The position numbers and the translations under genes were made by a program. Positions 9,797 through 17,985 of a stretch of 64,000 nucleotides of DNA are shown piece after piece (positions within the stretch are counted from its first letter, which is position 1; every line of letters starts with the position of its first letter). The notes under the pieces were generated by a model that worked only from the letters and a program-made list of their open reading frames with translations, was not told where the DNA came from and did not search any database. Source of the stretch: Micromonospora coxensis (GTDB lineage: Bacteria; Actinomycetota; Actinomycetes; Mycobacteriales; Micromonosporaceae); NCBI RefSeq assembly GCF_900090295.1, contig NZ_LT607753.1:6386001-6450000 (forward strand), read 5' to 3'.

Positions 9797-10331
9797 TCCG
9801 CGGTGGGCCGTCGGCTCCCGGCCGGGGCGGAGGTCGACGCCGGAGCGGGGGCGGTTGATGACGGAGTGCATCCGAAATATCTTTCGCGTTCGCTCCGGTG
9901 GTGTCGCCGAATCGGCGAAGGGCGGGTTTCCGGCGGGCGTCGTGCGAGTGGGAAGATCCCGATCCGCGTCATCACCCCGGCTTGCCCGATTCGGGTGCCT
10001 GATTGTCATTTCGTGTAACTTGCCGTTAAAGAATGACTATGACGTGTCGAGTGAATCCGGAATTGACGCGTCGGTGGCGGGCCGCTGTTACCGGCCGGAC
10101 GGACACAGCTATTTACGACGATCAAAGCATGGGTCATGGAACCTGTTCCGCCCGGTCGTCCGGAAATGGTATTCGGCGCTGTCCGCCGGTGGTGCGCGTG
10201 CCTGCCGTTCCACCAGTTGTCGGGCCACCGGGAAATCGCGCCGAGCGCCGCGCCGGGGCACCCGCCGGACCCCGTCCCACCTGCCCCGGCCCGTGCCCGG
10301 CGGATCACCCACCGGTGCGCGGCCGTCACGG

Positions 10332-10367
10332 CTAGGGGTTGTGCCGGTCCTTAGTAGAGCCTAATTT
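10332..10367 (+). promoter_or_regulatory. Promoter of the ligase-like gene with overlapping TAGGGG motif
   Basis: TTGTGC (10339-10344), a 17-nt spacer and TAATTT (10362-10367) form a sigma-70 type promoter. The motif CTAGGGGTTG (10332-10341) overlaps the -35 box, the geometry of a class II activator site. The leader to the ATG at 10496 would be about 120 nt. Confidence 0.5.
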
Positions 10368-10495
10368 CGAGGCATCCGCGCCGACGGCCGAGCCACAGGA
10401 TATGGGGCGTGGGCACCCATGACCTGAAGGTTTTTTGGCGTGGCGACCCAGCCGCTGGCGAAACTCGTCACCGCCCTCGACAGGGGTTAGGTCGG

Positions 10496-11872
10496 ATGAC
10501 ACTGCTGCCGGCGCTGCGGGGATCCGGCGCCGATCGGGCCGACGCGCTCCGGGTGGCCGGCAGGGCCCTCTCCAGTGAGGACCTGCTCGGCTGCGTCAAC
10601 GCCGTCGCGGACCGGATCCGGGGCGCCCCCGCGGTCGCGGTCGAGGCGACCCCCAGCCTGGAGGCCCTGGTCGGCATGGTGGGCGCCGTCCAGGCCGGGG
10701 TGCCCCTGGTGCCGGTGCCCCCGAGAGCCGGCGCGGGCGTGCGGCGCCGCATGCTGCGCGAGTCCGGGGCGGCGGCCCTGCTCGGCGGCGTACCCGACGT
10801 GCCCGCACTGCCCGTGGTGCCGGTGGACCTGCGCCAGCGGTCCTGGACGGAGCAACCCGAACCGGCGCCGGACGCGGACGCGGTCATCCTCTACACCGGC
10901 GGTGTCTGCGGGCCGTCCCGCGGGGTGCGCATCTCCCGGGCCGCGATCGCCGCCGACCTCGACCTGCTGGCCCACGCCTGGCGGTGGAGCGGGGACGACG
11001 TCCTCGTCCAGGGCGCACCGCTCTTCCGGGCGTACGGCCTGGTGGTCGGCCTGCTCGGCGCGCTGCGGGTGGGCAGCCGGTTCGTCCACCTGGACCGGCA
11101 CGCCGCCGCCGGGCCGGTCGGCACGATCTACCTGGCCGTACCCGATCAGTGGGACCGGATCTCGCGTGACCGTCCCTGGGCCCGGGGCCTGTCCTCGGCG
11201 CGGATCCTGGTCTCCGGCGACGCGCCGCTGACCCCCGCCGTGACCGAACGGCTGCGGCTGCTGACCTCGCACTCACCCGTCCAGGGGTACGGCACCACGG
11301 AGACCCTCGTCGCGGTGACCGGACGCGCCGACGCCCGCTGCGCTCCCGGCGTCGCCGGCACGCCCCTGCCCGGCGTCCAGACCCGGATCCTCGACCCCGC
11401 CGGTCGGCCGGTGCCCGCCGACGGCGAGTCGGTGGGCGCGTTGAGCATCCGAGGGCCGACGCTGTTCAGCGGCTACCTCGGCGGCGCGGGGCCGGCGTCC
11501 GCCGACGGGTGGCACGCCACCGGCGACCTGGCCACCGTCACCGCCGACGGCCTCCACCGGATCATCGGCCGGCCCGGCGCCGACGTGGTCCGCGCCCGCG
11601 GCGGCCTGGTGCACACCGGGCAGGTCGAGGAGGTGCTGCGCAGCCACCCCGGGGTCCGCGACGCCGCCGTGGTGGGCACTCCGCACCGTGTCCTCGGCGA
11701 GCAGGTCACCGCGTACGTGGTGGCCGAAGGGCTCACCGCCCAGGTGCTCGTCGACCACGTGGGTCGGCTCCTCTCGGCCGGGCAACGACCCCGCGCCGTC
11801 CACTTCGTCGACGAGCTGCCGCGCGGCGCGCAGGGGCGGATCCGCAAGTCGGCGCTGATCGCGGCGGGTTGA
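10496..11872 (+). CDS. AMP-binding acyl-CoA ligase-like protein with degenerate active-site motifs
   Basis: A 458-aa ANL-superfamily protein, clearly paralogous to the ligase at 12672-14081 (shared VPVDL, GDDVLVQGAPLF-like and VVGTPH segments). Key motifs have decayed. The P-loop usually reading SGTTGxPKG is GGVCGPSRG (residues 135-143). The PLFHVHG motif is PLFRAYG (175-181). The A8 segment reads VRARGG. The C-terminal catalytic lysine of GK is arginine (GR, R448). YGTTET (265-270) and TGD (342-344) are kept. It may be inactive, bind an acyl-adenylate without turnover, or have changed activity. ATG start, preceded by a purine-rich GGGGTTAGG. The PPTase gene follows 103 nt downstream. Confidence 0.85.
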   Translation: MTLLPALRGSGADRADALRVAGRALSSEDLLGCVNAVADRIRGAPAVAVEATPSLEALVGMVGAVQAGVPLVPVPPRAGAGVRRRMLRESGAAALLGGVPDVPALPVVPVDLRQRSWTEQPEPAPDADAVILYTGGVCGPSRGVRISRAAIAADLDLLAHAWRWSGDDVLVQGAPLFRAYGLVVGLLGALRVGSRFVHLDRHAAAGPVGTIYLAVPDQWDRISRDRPWARGLSSARILVSGDAPLTPAVTERLRLLTSHSPVQGYGTTETLVAVTGRADARCAPGVAGTPLPGVQTRILDPAGRPVPADGESVGALSIRGPTLFSGYLGGAGPASADGWHATGDLATVTADGLHRIIGRPGADVVRARGGLVHTGQVEEVLRSHPGVRDAAVVGTPHRVLGEQVTAYVVAEGLTAQVLVDHVGRLLSAGQRPRAVHFVDELPRGAQGRIRKSALIAAG

Positions 11873-11961
11873 CCGGGCCGGAGGGTGCGGCACACCCGTA
11901 CCCGACCCCTATCGGCCCCGCCCCGGCCGGGCTACCGGGTGGCGGGCGGCGGCCCGCCGCC

Positions 11962-11967
11962 TAGCAT
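11962..11967 (+). promoter_or_regulatory. -10 box (TAGCAT) of a leaderless promoter for the PPTase gene
   Basis: TAGCAT ends 8 nt before the GTG start at 11976 and no Shine-Dalgarno sequence intervenes, so transcription should begin at or next to the start codon. Confidence 0.5.
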
Positions 11968-11975
11968 CGGCCGGT

Positions 11976-12632
11976 GTGATCGAGCGGATCCTCCCCCCGG
12001 CCGTGGCGGTCGTCGAGTCCTTCACCGACCCCGTCGGGCTGCCCCTCTTCCCCGAGGAGGAGACGGTGGTCGCCAACTCGGTGCCGAAGCGTCGCCGTGA
12101 GTTCACCACGGTGCGCGACTGCGCCCGCCGGGCGTTGGGGCAGCTGGGCATCGCCCCGGCCCCGATCCTCCCCGGCGTGCGGGGCGCCCCCGGTTGGCCG
12201 GCCGGGGTGGTCGGCAGCATGACCCACTGCGACGGGTACCGGGGCGCGGTCGTCGCCCGCGCGACGGCGGTCGCCACCGTCGGGGTCGACGCCGAGCCGC
12301 ACGCGCCGCTGCCCGACGGGGTGCTCGACGCCATCGCCCGGCCCGCCGAGCGGGCCCGGACGGCCGCGCTGGCCGCCGCGCGTCCGGGCCTCTGCTGGGA
12401 CCGCCTGCTGTTCAGCGCGAAGGAGTCGGTGTACAAGGCGTGGTTCCCGCTCACCGGCCGGTGGCTGGACTTCGCCGAGGCCGACATCGTGGTGGACCCG
12501 GCGGGGACGTTCGCCGCCCGGCTGCTGGTGCCCGGCCCGGTGCTCGACGGCGTGCCGGTGACCACCTTCCGGGGCCGCTTCCTGGTCGACCGGGACCTGG
12601 TCCTCACCGCCATCGCCGTCCCGACGCCCTGA
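11976..12632 (+). CDS. 4'-phosphopantetheinyl transferase (Sfp/EntD type)
   Basis: A 218-aa phosphopantetheinyl transferase of the EntD/Npt group. It transfers the phosphopantetheine arm of CoA to carrier-protein serines of PKS, NRPS or fatty acid synthases. Motifs in order: GSMTHCDGY (residues 80-88), the Mg-binding VGVDAEPH (102-109, D105 and E107) and FSAKESVYKAW (146-156, E150). GTG start from an apparently leaderless promoter. It sits between two paralogous acyl-CoA ligase genes and is convergent with the second. A dedicated PPTase next to LAL regulators supports a nearby thiotemplate cluster, although such enzymes can serve the whole cell. Confidence 0.94.
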   Translation: MIERILPPAVAVVESFTDPVGLPLFPEEETVVANSVPKRRREFTTVRDCARRALGQLGIAPAPILPGVRGAPGWPAGVVGSMTHCDGYRGAVVARATAVATVGVDAEPHAPLPDGVLDAIARPAERARTAALAAARPGLCWDRLLFSAKESVYKAWFPLTGRWLDFAEADIVVDPAGTFAARLLVPGPVLDGVPVTTFRGRFLVDRDLVLTAIAVPTP

Positions 12633-12671
12633 CCCGCCCGTCCCGACGCCCGGCCGGGGGCGACACCGGGG

Positions 12672-14081
12672 TCAGTCCGCGGTCAACCGGGTCTTCTGCA
12701 CCTTGCCCAGGGCGTTGCGCGGCAGCGCGTCGACCAGGCGTACCTGCCGGGGACGCTTGTGCGCCGACAACTGCCGGGCCACGAAGTCGATCAGCTCCGC
12801 CTCGCCCACCCCGTCGCCCACCACGTACGCCGTCACCTGCTGGCCCAGGTCGGGGTGCGGGGTGCCGACCACGGCGGCCTCCCGTACACCGGGGTGGGCC
12901 AGCAGCGCGTCCTCCACCTCGCCGGCGCCGATCCGGTAGCCGCCGCTCTTGATCAGGTCGGTGGCGGCCCGCCCGACGATCCGGTGCCAGCCGTCCGGGC
13001 CGACGGTGGCCACGTCGCCGGTACGGAACCAGCCGTCCGGGGTACGGGTCGCCGCGTCCGCGTCGGGCCGGTCGAGGTACCCGTCGAAGAGGGTCGGCCC
13101 GCACACCTGCAACTCGCCCATCGTGGCCCCGTCCGCCGTGACGGCGTCGCCCCGCTCGTCGACCACCCGGGTGCGTACCCCGGGCAGCGGCAGGCCGACG
13201 GTGCCGGGGCGGCGCGGCGCGTCGGCGCGCGCGCTCACGGTGATCAACGTCTCGGTCATGCCGTACCGCTCGACGACGTGGTGGCCGGTGAGCGTGGCGA
13301 GGTCGTCGAAGACGGCCACCGGCAGCGCCGCGCTGCCGGAGACCAGCAGCCGTGCCCCGCGCAGCGCGCGGGCCGCCACCGGGTCGGCGGCGATCCGCGA
13401 CCAGACGGTCGGCACCCCGAAGTAGAGCGTGCCGGCGGCGGCCGCGTACCGCTGCGGACGGGGCGTGCCGGTGTGGTGCAGCCGGCTGCCCAGGCGCAGC
13501 GGACCGAGCACGCCGAGCACCAGTCCGTGCACGTGGAACAGCGGCAGTCCGTGCACGAGCAGGTCGTCCGGCGTCCAGGCCCAGGCGTCGGCAAGTCCGT
13601 CCAGGCAGGCGGCGACGGCCCGGCGGGACAGCACCGCGCCCTTGGGGGCGCCGGTGGTGCCGCTGGTGTAGAGGATCAGCGCGGTGGCCGCCGGATCCGG
13701 TTCGGCGGGGACGGTGTCCGAGCGGCGGCTCAGGTCGACCGGCACGCGCGGTGGCCCCACCGGTCCGTCCGGGCCCTCGGCGTGCGCCGGCACGAGCATC
13801 GCTTCGGCCGCCGAGTCGCGCAGGATGTGGCCGCGTTCGATCGGCCCGGCGTCCGGTGGCACCGGTACGACCGCCGCGCCGGCCAGCAGCGCCCCGACCA
13901 CTCCCACCACGGTCTCCAGGTCCGCGGTGGCCTCGATCGCCACCCGGTCGACGCCGCGCAGGTCGTCGGCGACCGCGCAGGCGAGCCGGCGCAGCTCCAC
14001 CCAGGACACCACCCGATCCTCGATCCGGACCGCGTCCGGACGCTCGTCGGTGGACTCGCAGAGCCAGTTCAGCAGCCGCAC
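12672..14081 (-). CDS. Malonyl-CoA synthetase-like acyl-CoA ligase
   Basis: A 469-aa AMP-forming acyl-CoA ligase with all motifs intact: P-loop YTSGTTGAPKG (138-148), PLFHVHGL (180-187), which is typical of the MatB malonyl-CoA synthetase group, ERYGMTET (271-278), RTGD (353-356), DLIKSGG (375-381) and the catalytic Lys460 in NALGK. Such enzymes make malonyl- or substituted malonyl-CoA from the diacid, ATP and CoA, providing polyketide extender units. Substrate not proven. It is convergent with the PPTase gene (39-nt gap) and divergent from the HAD gene. The degenerate protein at 10496-11872 is its paralogue. Confidence 0.88.
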   Translation of the reverse strand: MRLLNWLCESTDERPDAVRIEDRVVSWVELRRLACAVADDLRGVDRVAIEATADLETVVGVVGALLAGAAVVPVPPDAGPIERGHILRDSAAEAMLVPAHAEGPDGPVGPPRVPVDLSRRSDTVPAEPDPAATALILYTSGTTGAPKGAVLSRRAVAACLDGLADAWAWTPDDLLVHGLPLFHVHGLVLGVLGPLRLGSRLHHTGTPRPQRYAAAAGTLYFGVPTVWSRIAADPVAARALRGARLLVSGSAALPVAVFDDLATLTGHHVVERYGMTETLITVSARADAPRRPGTVGLPLPGVRTRVVDERGDAVTADGATMGELQVCGPTLFDGYLDRPDADAATRTPDGWFRTGDVATVGPDGWHRIVGRAATDLIKSGGYRIGAGEVEDALLAHPGVREAAVVGTPHPDLGQQVTAYVVGDGVGEAELIDFVARQLSAHKRPRQVRLVDALPRNALGKVQKTRLTAD

Positions 14082-14240
14082 GGTGCGGGCCCCTTTCCAC
14101 GGTTCGCCCGGCCGGCGCGGCCACGGTCCGCCCCGGCCGGCGCGTCGGGTCGCTGCGGCCGGAACTCCGATAGGGTCGGTGGGCGACGTCGGCGCCGCCG
14201 TGCCGGACGCCCCGACCGTAGTCGGGACACCTCGGCCCGG

Positions 14241-14250
14241 CCACCCCTAC
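14241..14250 (-). promoter_or_regulatory. TAGGGG-cored motif between the divergent ligase and HAD genes
   Basis: GTAGGGGTGG on the - strand, identical to the + strand copy at 5822-5831. It lies in the 215-nt divergent region and could serve either promoter. Confidence 0.35.
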
Positions 14251-14296
14251 CGGTGCGCGCCGCCGGCTCGCGCCCGCTGTCGAGGAGGTGGCGCCG

Positions 14297-15052
14297 GTGT
14301 CCCGCGCGACGACGGGGCGGCCCGTGCCCGGTGCCGTCCGGGCGGTCGTGTTCGACCTCGACGGCGTGCTGGTCGACAGCCTGGCCGTGGCCCGGGAGGC
14401 GTTCGCCCTGGCGTACGCCGAGGTGGTCGGCGACGGCGTCGCGCCGGTCGACGAGTACTGCCGCCATCCCGGCCGCTACCTGCCGGAGGTGCTGCGGATG
14501 ATGGGCCTGCCGGCGGCGATGGCGGACCCCTTCGTCCGGGAGAGCAACCGGCTCGCGCACCGGGTCGTGCCGCTGCCCGGTGCCGCGGACGTGCTCCGGC
14601 AGCTGCGCCGGCGGGGCGTCGCGCTGGCGGTCGCCACCGGCCGCAGCGGCGTCCGGGCCCGGCACGTCCTGGAGCTGGTGGGCCTGCTGCCCCTGCTCGA
14701 CCAGGTGGTCGGCTCGGACGAGGTGAGCCGGCCGAAGCCGGCCCCGGACATCGTCCTGCGGGCGCTGGAGCTGGTGGACGCCGATCCCGCCGACGCGCTC
14801 ATGGTCGGTGACGCGCCGGCCGACCTCGCCAGCGCCCGCGCGGCGGGGGCGGTGGCGGTGGCGGCGCTGTGGGGCGAGTCCGACGAGCGGACGCTGCGGG
14901 CCGCCGGCCCGGACGTGGCGCTGGCACGCATCGACGAACTGCTGCCGCTCTGCGCGCCGCCGGCCGGCGGACACCGACGGTCACCGTCCGACACCCCTGG
15001 CACGTCGCCGACACCCGGAACGACACCCCCGATTCATCGACCGATGGGTTGA
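14297..15052 (+). CDS. HAD-superfamily phosphatase (phosphoglycolate phosphatase-like)
   Basis: A 251-aa haloacid dehalogenase-family hydrolase. Motif I is VFDLDGVLVDS (D20 nucleophile, D22), followed by a helical cap domain, motif II Thr/Ser in VATGRSG, motif III Lys in RPKPAPD and motif IV MVGDAPADLASA. The last 40 residues are Pro/Thr-rich and probably disordered. I chose GTG at 14297 because AGGAGG (14283-14288) lies 8 nt upstream; the in-frame GTG at 14288 overlaps that site. Phosphatases of this type occur in several antibiotic pathways, for example in AHBA formation, but the substrate here is unknown. Confidence 0.87.
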   Translation: MSRATTGRPVPGAVRAVVFDLDGVLVDSLAVAREAFALAYAEVVGDGVAPVDEYCRHPGRYLPEVLRMMGLPAAMADPFVRESNRLAHRVVPLPGAADVLRQLRRRGVALAVATGRSGVRARHVLELVGLLPLLDQVVGSDEVSRPKPAPDIVLRALELVDADPADALMVGDAPADLASARAAGAVAVAALWGESDERTLRAAGPDVALARIDELLPLCAPPAGGHRRSPSDTPGTSPTPGTTPPIHRPMG

Positions 15053-15196
15053 ACCCGGCCTCGGTTGCCCGGATGATGGGCGGCGTCGGCCGGCCGTGCG
15101 TGGGTCGACCTCGAACCGTTCCGCCCACCGACGCCGCGACACCCGAGGGTCCCGCCCTCACGACGGCCCGCGCACGTGACGGAGGACCCACAGCCC

Positions 15197-16138
15197 ATGC
15201 CGGCCATCGAAGTCGAGCACCTGCACAAGCGGTACGGCGACAAGGTCGCCGTCGACGACGTCTCCTTCACCGTGGAGCAGGGCGAGATCTTCGGCGTGCT
15301 CGGCCCCAACGGGGCGGGCAAGACCACCACCGTCGAGTGCGTGCAGGGCCTGCGCCGCGCCGACCGGGGGACCGTCCGGGTGCTCGGCCTCGACCCGGTA
15401 CGCGACCGCGCCGAGGTGCGCCAGCGGGTCGGCGCCCAGTTGCAGGAGAGCCAGCTGCCGGACAAGCTGCGCGTCCGCGAGGCCCTCGACCTGTACCGGT
15501 CCTTCTACCGCAACCGGGCCGACATCGACGAGCTGCTCACGGACCTCGGCCTGGCCGGGCAGCGCGACACCGCCTTCCACAAGCTCTCCGGCGGCCAGAA
15601 GCAACGCCTCTCGGTGGCCCTGGCGCTGGTCGGCCGGCCGGAGATCGCGATCCTGGACGAGCTGACCACCGGCCTGGACCCGCAGGGCCGGCGGGACACC
15701 TGGGACCTGGTCGAGTCCATCCGGGACCGGGGGGTGACGGTCGTGCTGGTCACCCACTTCATGGAGGAGGCCGAGCGGCTCTGCGACCGGCTGGCCGTCA
15801 TCGACTCCGGCCGGGTGGTGGCCATCGACACCCCGTCGGGTCTGCTCACCCGGGTCGGCACCGAGCACCGGGTGCACTTCCGGCCGCTCGACCCGCTGGA
15901 CGACGCGGTGCTCTCCGCGCTGCCCGAGGTGACCGACGTGCGCCGGGTCGGCGACGAGGTGACCGTCAGCGGTCCGGAGCAGGTCCTGCAGACGGTGCTG
16001 TCGACGCTGGCGGAGCGGAAGGTCCGCTACGCCGCGCTCCGCGTCGAGCAGCCCACCCTGGACGACGCCTTCGTCTCGCTGACCGGCCGGGCCACCCGGA
16101 CCGCCACCCCGCCGACGACCGACGAGAGGTCCTCGTGA
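15197..16138 (+). CDS. ABC transporter ATP-binding protein, DrrA-like
   Basis: A complete 313-aa exporter ATPase: Walker A GPNGAGKT (residues 36-43), signature LSGGQKQRLS, Walker B IAILDELTTGLDP, H-loop VTHFMEEAE, then a DrrA-type C-terminal domain. ATG at 15197 has GGAGG 11 nt upstream; a GTG at 15176 is the alternative. Its stop overlaps the permease start (GTGA), so the pair forms a second drug exporter about 14 kb from the first. The two ATPases are homologous but distinct. Substrate unknown. Confidence 0.93.
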   Translation: MPAIEVEHLHKRYGDKVAVDDVSFTVEQGEIFGVLGPNGAGKTTTVECVQGLRRADRGTVRVLGLDPVRDRAEVRQRVGAQLQESQLPDKLRVREALDLYRSFYRNRADIDELLTDLGLAGQRDTAFHKLSGGQKQRLSVALALVGRPEIAILDELTTGLDPQGRRDTWDLVESIRDRGVTVVLVTHFMEEAERLCDRLAVIDSGRVVAIDTPSGLLTRVGTEHRVHFRPLDPLDDAVLSALPEVTDVRRVGDEVTVSGPEQVLQTVLSTLAERKVRYAALRVEQPTLDDAFVSLTGRATRTATPPTTDERSS

Positions 16139-16872
16139 ACGCCCTGTCCAAGCTCGTCGCCGTCGAGGCCAAGCTGTTCCTGCGCGAGCCGGTGTCGCTG
16201 TTCTTCGTCTTCGCCCTGCCGCTGGGACTGATGCTCGTCTTCGGGCTGCCCCGGCGCGGCGCGGCCGCCGACGACGGTGGGCAGCACACCGAGCTGACCT
16301 TCCTGCCGGCCCTCGCGCTGGCCCTCACCATCGGGATGCTCGCGCTGTTCACGCTGCCCATGGCGCTGGGCATCTACCGGGAGCGGCGGGTGCTGCGCCG
16401 GCTCGCCACCACCCCGGTCCACCCTGCCCTGCTGCTCATCGCCCAGGTCGTGGTCAACCTGGCGATGGGGGTGGCCGGCGCGGTCGTCACCGCGATCGGC
16501 GTACGGTTCCTGCTGGACCAGCCGGCCCCGGCGAACGTGCCGGCGTTCGTGCTGGCGTTCCTGCTCGGCGTGGCCTGCCTGTTCGCTGTCGGCCTGCTGA
16601 TCGCCGCGCTCGCCCCGTCGGCGCGGGCGGCCCAGTCGATCGGGCCGGCGCTCTTCTTCCCGCTGCTCTTCCTCGCCGGCGCCTGGCTGCCCCGCGACCA
16701 GATGCCGACCGTGCTGGCCCGCATCGGTGACTACTCGCCGCTCGGCGCCACCGTCGACACGCTCGCCGCCGCGTGGGCGGGCGAGAGCCCGGCGCTGCCG
16801 CAGCTGCTCGCCCTGGCGGTCACCGCCGTGCTCGGCAGCGTGCTGGCGACCCGCTTCTTCCGCTGGGAGTGA
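16135..16872 (+). CDS. ABC-2 type transporter permease
   Basis: A 245-aa membrane permease coupled to the preceding ATPase by a 4-nt GTGA overlap. Hydrophobic segments lie near residues 21-38, 58-84, 103-124, 138-160, 167-185 and 222-240. The membrane part has the ABC-2 arrangement but the protein is shorter than the permease at 591-1430. The frame is open far upstream through the ATPase region, but that extension is the ATPase gene read in another frame. Probable partner in export of a small molecule. Confidence 0.91.
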   Translation: MNALSKLVAVEAKLFLREPVSLFFVFALPLGLMLVFGLPRRGAAADDGGQHTELTFLPALALALTIGMLALFTLPMALGIYRERRVLRRLATTPVHPALLLIAQVVVNLAMGVAGAVVTAIGVRFLLDQPAPANVPAFVLAFLLGVACLFAVGLLIAALAPSARAAQSIGPALFFPLLFLAGAWLPRDQMPTVLARIGDYSPLGATVDTLAAAWAGESPALPQLLALAVTAVLGSVLATRFFRWE

Positions 16873-16906
16873 GCCGCCCCGGGCCCGTGCCGATGCGCGC
16901 GCGGCG

Positions 16907-16917
16907 CTAGGGGGTGG
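16907..16917 (+). promoter_or_regulatory. TAGGGG-cored motif upstream of the DUF5988-like gene
   Basis: CTAGGGGGTGG, a variant of the motif seen at five other promoter regions in the first 17 kb. It lies about 200 nt before the ATG at 17113, in an A+T-richer patch following the transporter stop. Confidence 0.35.
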
Positions 16918-17112
16918 TTAAGGGTATTCGGCGATTGTGACGTGGATTACCTTCAATGGTGAGAAGTGGTCGTCACCGGACCCGGGAAAGCAATTCCCGG
17001 GGCTGCGGCACGCCCTTTCCGGGGAGTGCCGGTGCCGCCCTTTCTCGGTAATCCGCGCCGCATGAGCGACCGGCGCACGGCGAGGCGGAACGACGACGAC
17101 GGAGGTCGTGCG

Positions 17113-17427
17113 ATGACACATTCTTCCGATCCCGCGCCGACTGTCCGGACGGCAGATCCCATCGTCAACGGCGACGACCGGACCGACTGGTCAGTACCGG
17201 CCCCATCGATCAGCAGGGAGGCCGTCGGCATCGTCGAGGCGGTGCTGGAGGGCGGGCCGGTGAACCTGCCGGCCGAACTGCGCAGCCACCGGGTCTCGCC
17301 GGTGGACGACAAGATCAAGGTGCACCACTACGGCGGGTACGAGCACTTCGAGCGGGACTCCTCCGGGGTCACCGAGGACGCGCCCGTGGTGTTCCGCTGG
17401 ACCGGGCGCACCCGGATCGCCGAGTAA
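17113..17427 (+). CDS. Small DUF5988-like protein
   Basis: 104 aa with a conserved core from about residue 30 to the end: EAVLEGGPVNLPAELR, DDKIKVHHYGGYEHFER and a C-terminal RWTGRTRIAE. I recognise this tentatively as the DUF5988 family of small actinobacterial proteins, which often lie beside biosynthetic genes; its function is unknown. ATG at 17113 has a good GGAGG site (17101-17105) 7 nt upstream; the frame extends further upstream but without family similarity. The first 30 residues are variable and polar. The VOC gene follows 18 nt later, probably co-transcribed. Confidence 0.75.
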   Translation: MTHSSDPAPTVRTADPIVNGDDRTDWSVPAPSISREAVGIVEAVLEGGPVNLPAELRSHRVSPVDDKIKVHHYGGYEHFERDSSGVTEDAPVVFRWTGRTRIAE

Positions 17428-17445
17428 CGGAAGGCGGCAACTCCG

Positions 17446-17826
17446 ATGGGCATCCCGACTCCGCGGCCCGTCCCGTACCTCCTGGTCCGGGACGCGGCCC
17501 CGGTCATCGCGTTCTACACCGACGTCTTCGAGGCCGTCCCGATCGAGCGGGAGTGCCTGCTCGACGGGCGGGTCCTGCGCGCCGAACTGGCCGTCGGCGG
17601 GCACCGGCTGACGGTCAGCGAGTGGTGCGAGGGGCCCCGGACGGCCGACGGCGGCGAGGGTCAGGTCGTGCTGACCATCGCCCCGGACGACCCGCGGCTG
17701 CTGCTCGAACGGGCCCTCGCGGCCGGCGCGCAGCTCGAGGCGGCGGCCGACGGGACGGCGGACGCGGTGTTCCGGGACCCGGCCGGACAGCGGTGGTCGG
17801 TGGCCGGCTCCGGCCGACCGGAGTAG
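17446..17826 (+). CDS. VOC-fold (glyoxalase/bleomycin-resistance type) protein
   Basis: A 126-aa single-domain vicinal-oxygen-chelate protein. The start PRPVPYLLVRDAAPVIAFYT and the end DAVFRDPAGQRWSVAG are the paired beta-alpha-beta-beta-beta halves typical of the family. Members act as metal-dependent lyases or dioxygenases, or bind and sequester antibiotics. The second metal position is unclear, so a binding rather than catalytic role is possible. It is the last gene of the rightward group, followed by a strong terminator. With exporters nearby, a self-protection role is a reasonable but unproven guess. Confidence 0.85.
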   Translation: MGIPTPRPVPYLLVRDAAPVIAFYTDVFEAVPIERECLLDGRVLRAELAVGGHRLTVSEWCEGPRTADGGEGQVVLTIAPDDPRLLLERALAAGAQLEAAADGTADAVFRDPAGQRWSVAGSGRPE

Positions 17827-17859
17827 CGGTGCCCGTCGCCCACCGGGCGACGAACGACC

Positions 17860-17898
17860 CGGCCCGGCCGCGTCCCCGCGAGGGGTGCGGCCGGGCCG
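17860..17898. terminator. Bidirectional hairpin terminator
   Basis: Perfect 12-bp stem (CGGCCCGGCCGC, 17860-17871, with 17887-17898); the intervening bases pair further (CCCC with GGGG around GCGA). It lies between the convergent VOC and GT8 genes. Confidence 0.8.
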
Positions 17899-17985
17899 TT
17901 CCCGGTTGCCGCCGGTGCCGGCCCGGCACGGCCGAGCGGGACGGACGCCGGTGCCGGCGCGGGTCGACCGCGCCGGCACCGCTGG

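Larger units (their letters stand above)
9041..10495. other. 1.45-kb divergent non-coding region
   Basis: No convincing gene. The long open frames here are Arg/Pro/Ala-rich shadows of G+C-rich DNA. Two islands of lower G+C (about 9140-9350 and 9995-10135) look like promoter or regulatory DNA. A near-identical motif occurs twice: TGCATCCGAAAATAT at 9153-9167 and TGCATCCGAAATAT at 9867-9880. TTGTCA (10003-10008), 17 nt, TTAAAG (10026-10031) resembles a sigma-70 promoter, but no gene follows directly. A perfect 16-bp hairpin lies in the middle and is listed separately. A small RNA or long regulatory leader is possible. Confidence 0.45.

Noticed and set aside
9460..9975. Minus-strand open frame in the long non-coding block
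   Set aside because: Low-complexity Arg/Pro/Ala product crossing a perfect hairpin; not a credible gene.
10033..10335. 100-codon open frame after a promoter-like pair
   Set aside because: Arg/Pro/Gly-rich product with no similarity that I recognise and no ribosome binding site; treated as non-coding.
12633..12671. Possible hairpin between PPTase and ligase genes
   Set aside because: Only a 5-bp G+C stem can be drawn; too weak to call a terminator.
14869..16134. Upstream extension of the second permease frame
   Set aside because: It reads the ATPase gene in a wrong frame; the GTGA overlap marks the real permease start at 16135.
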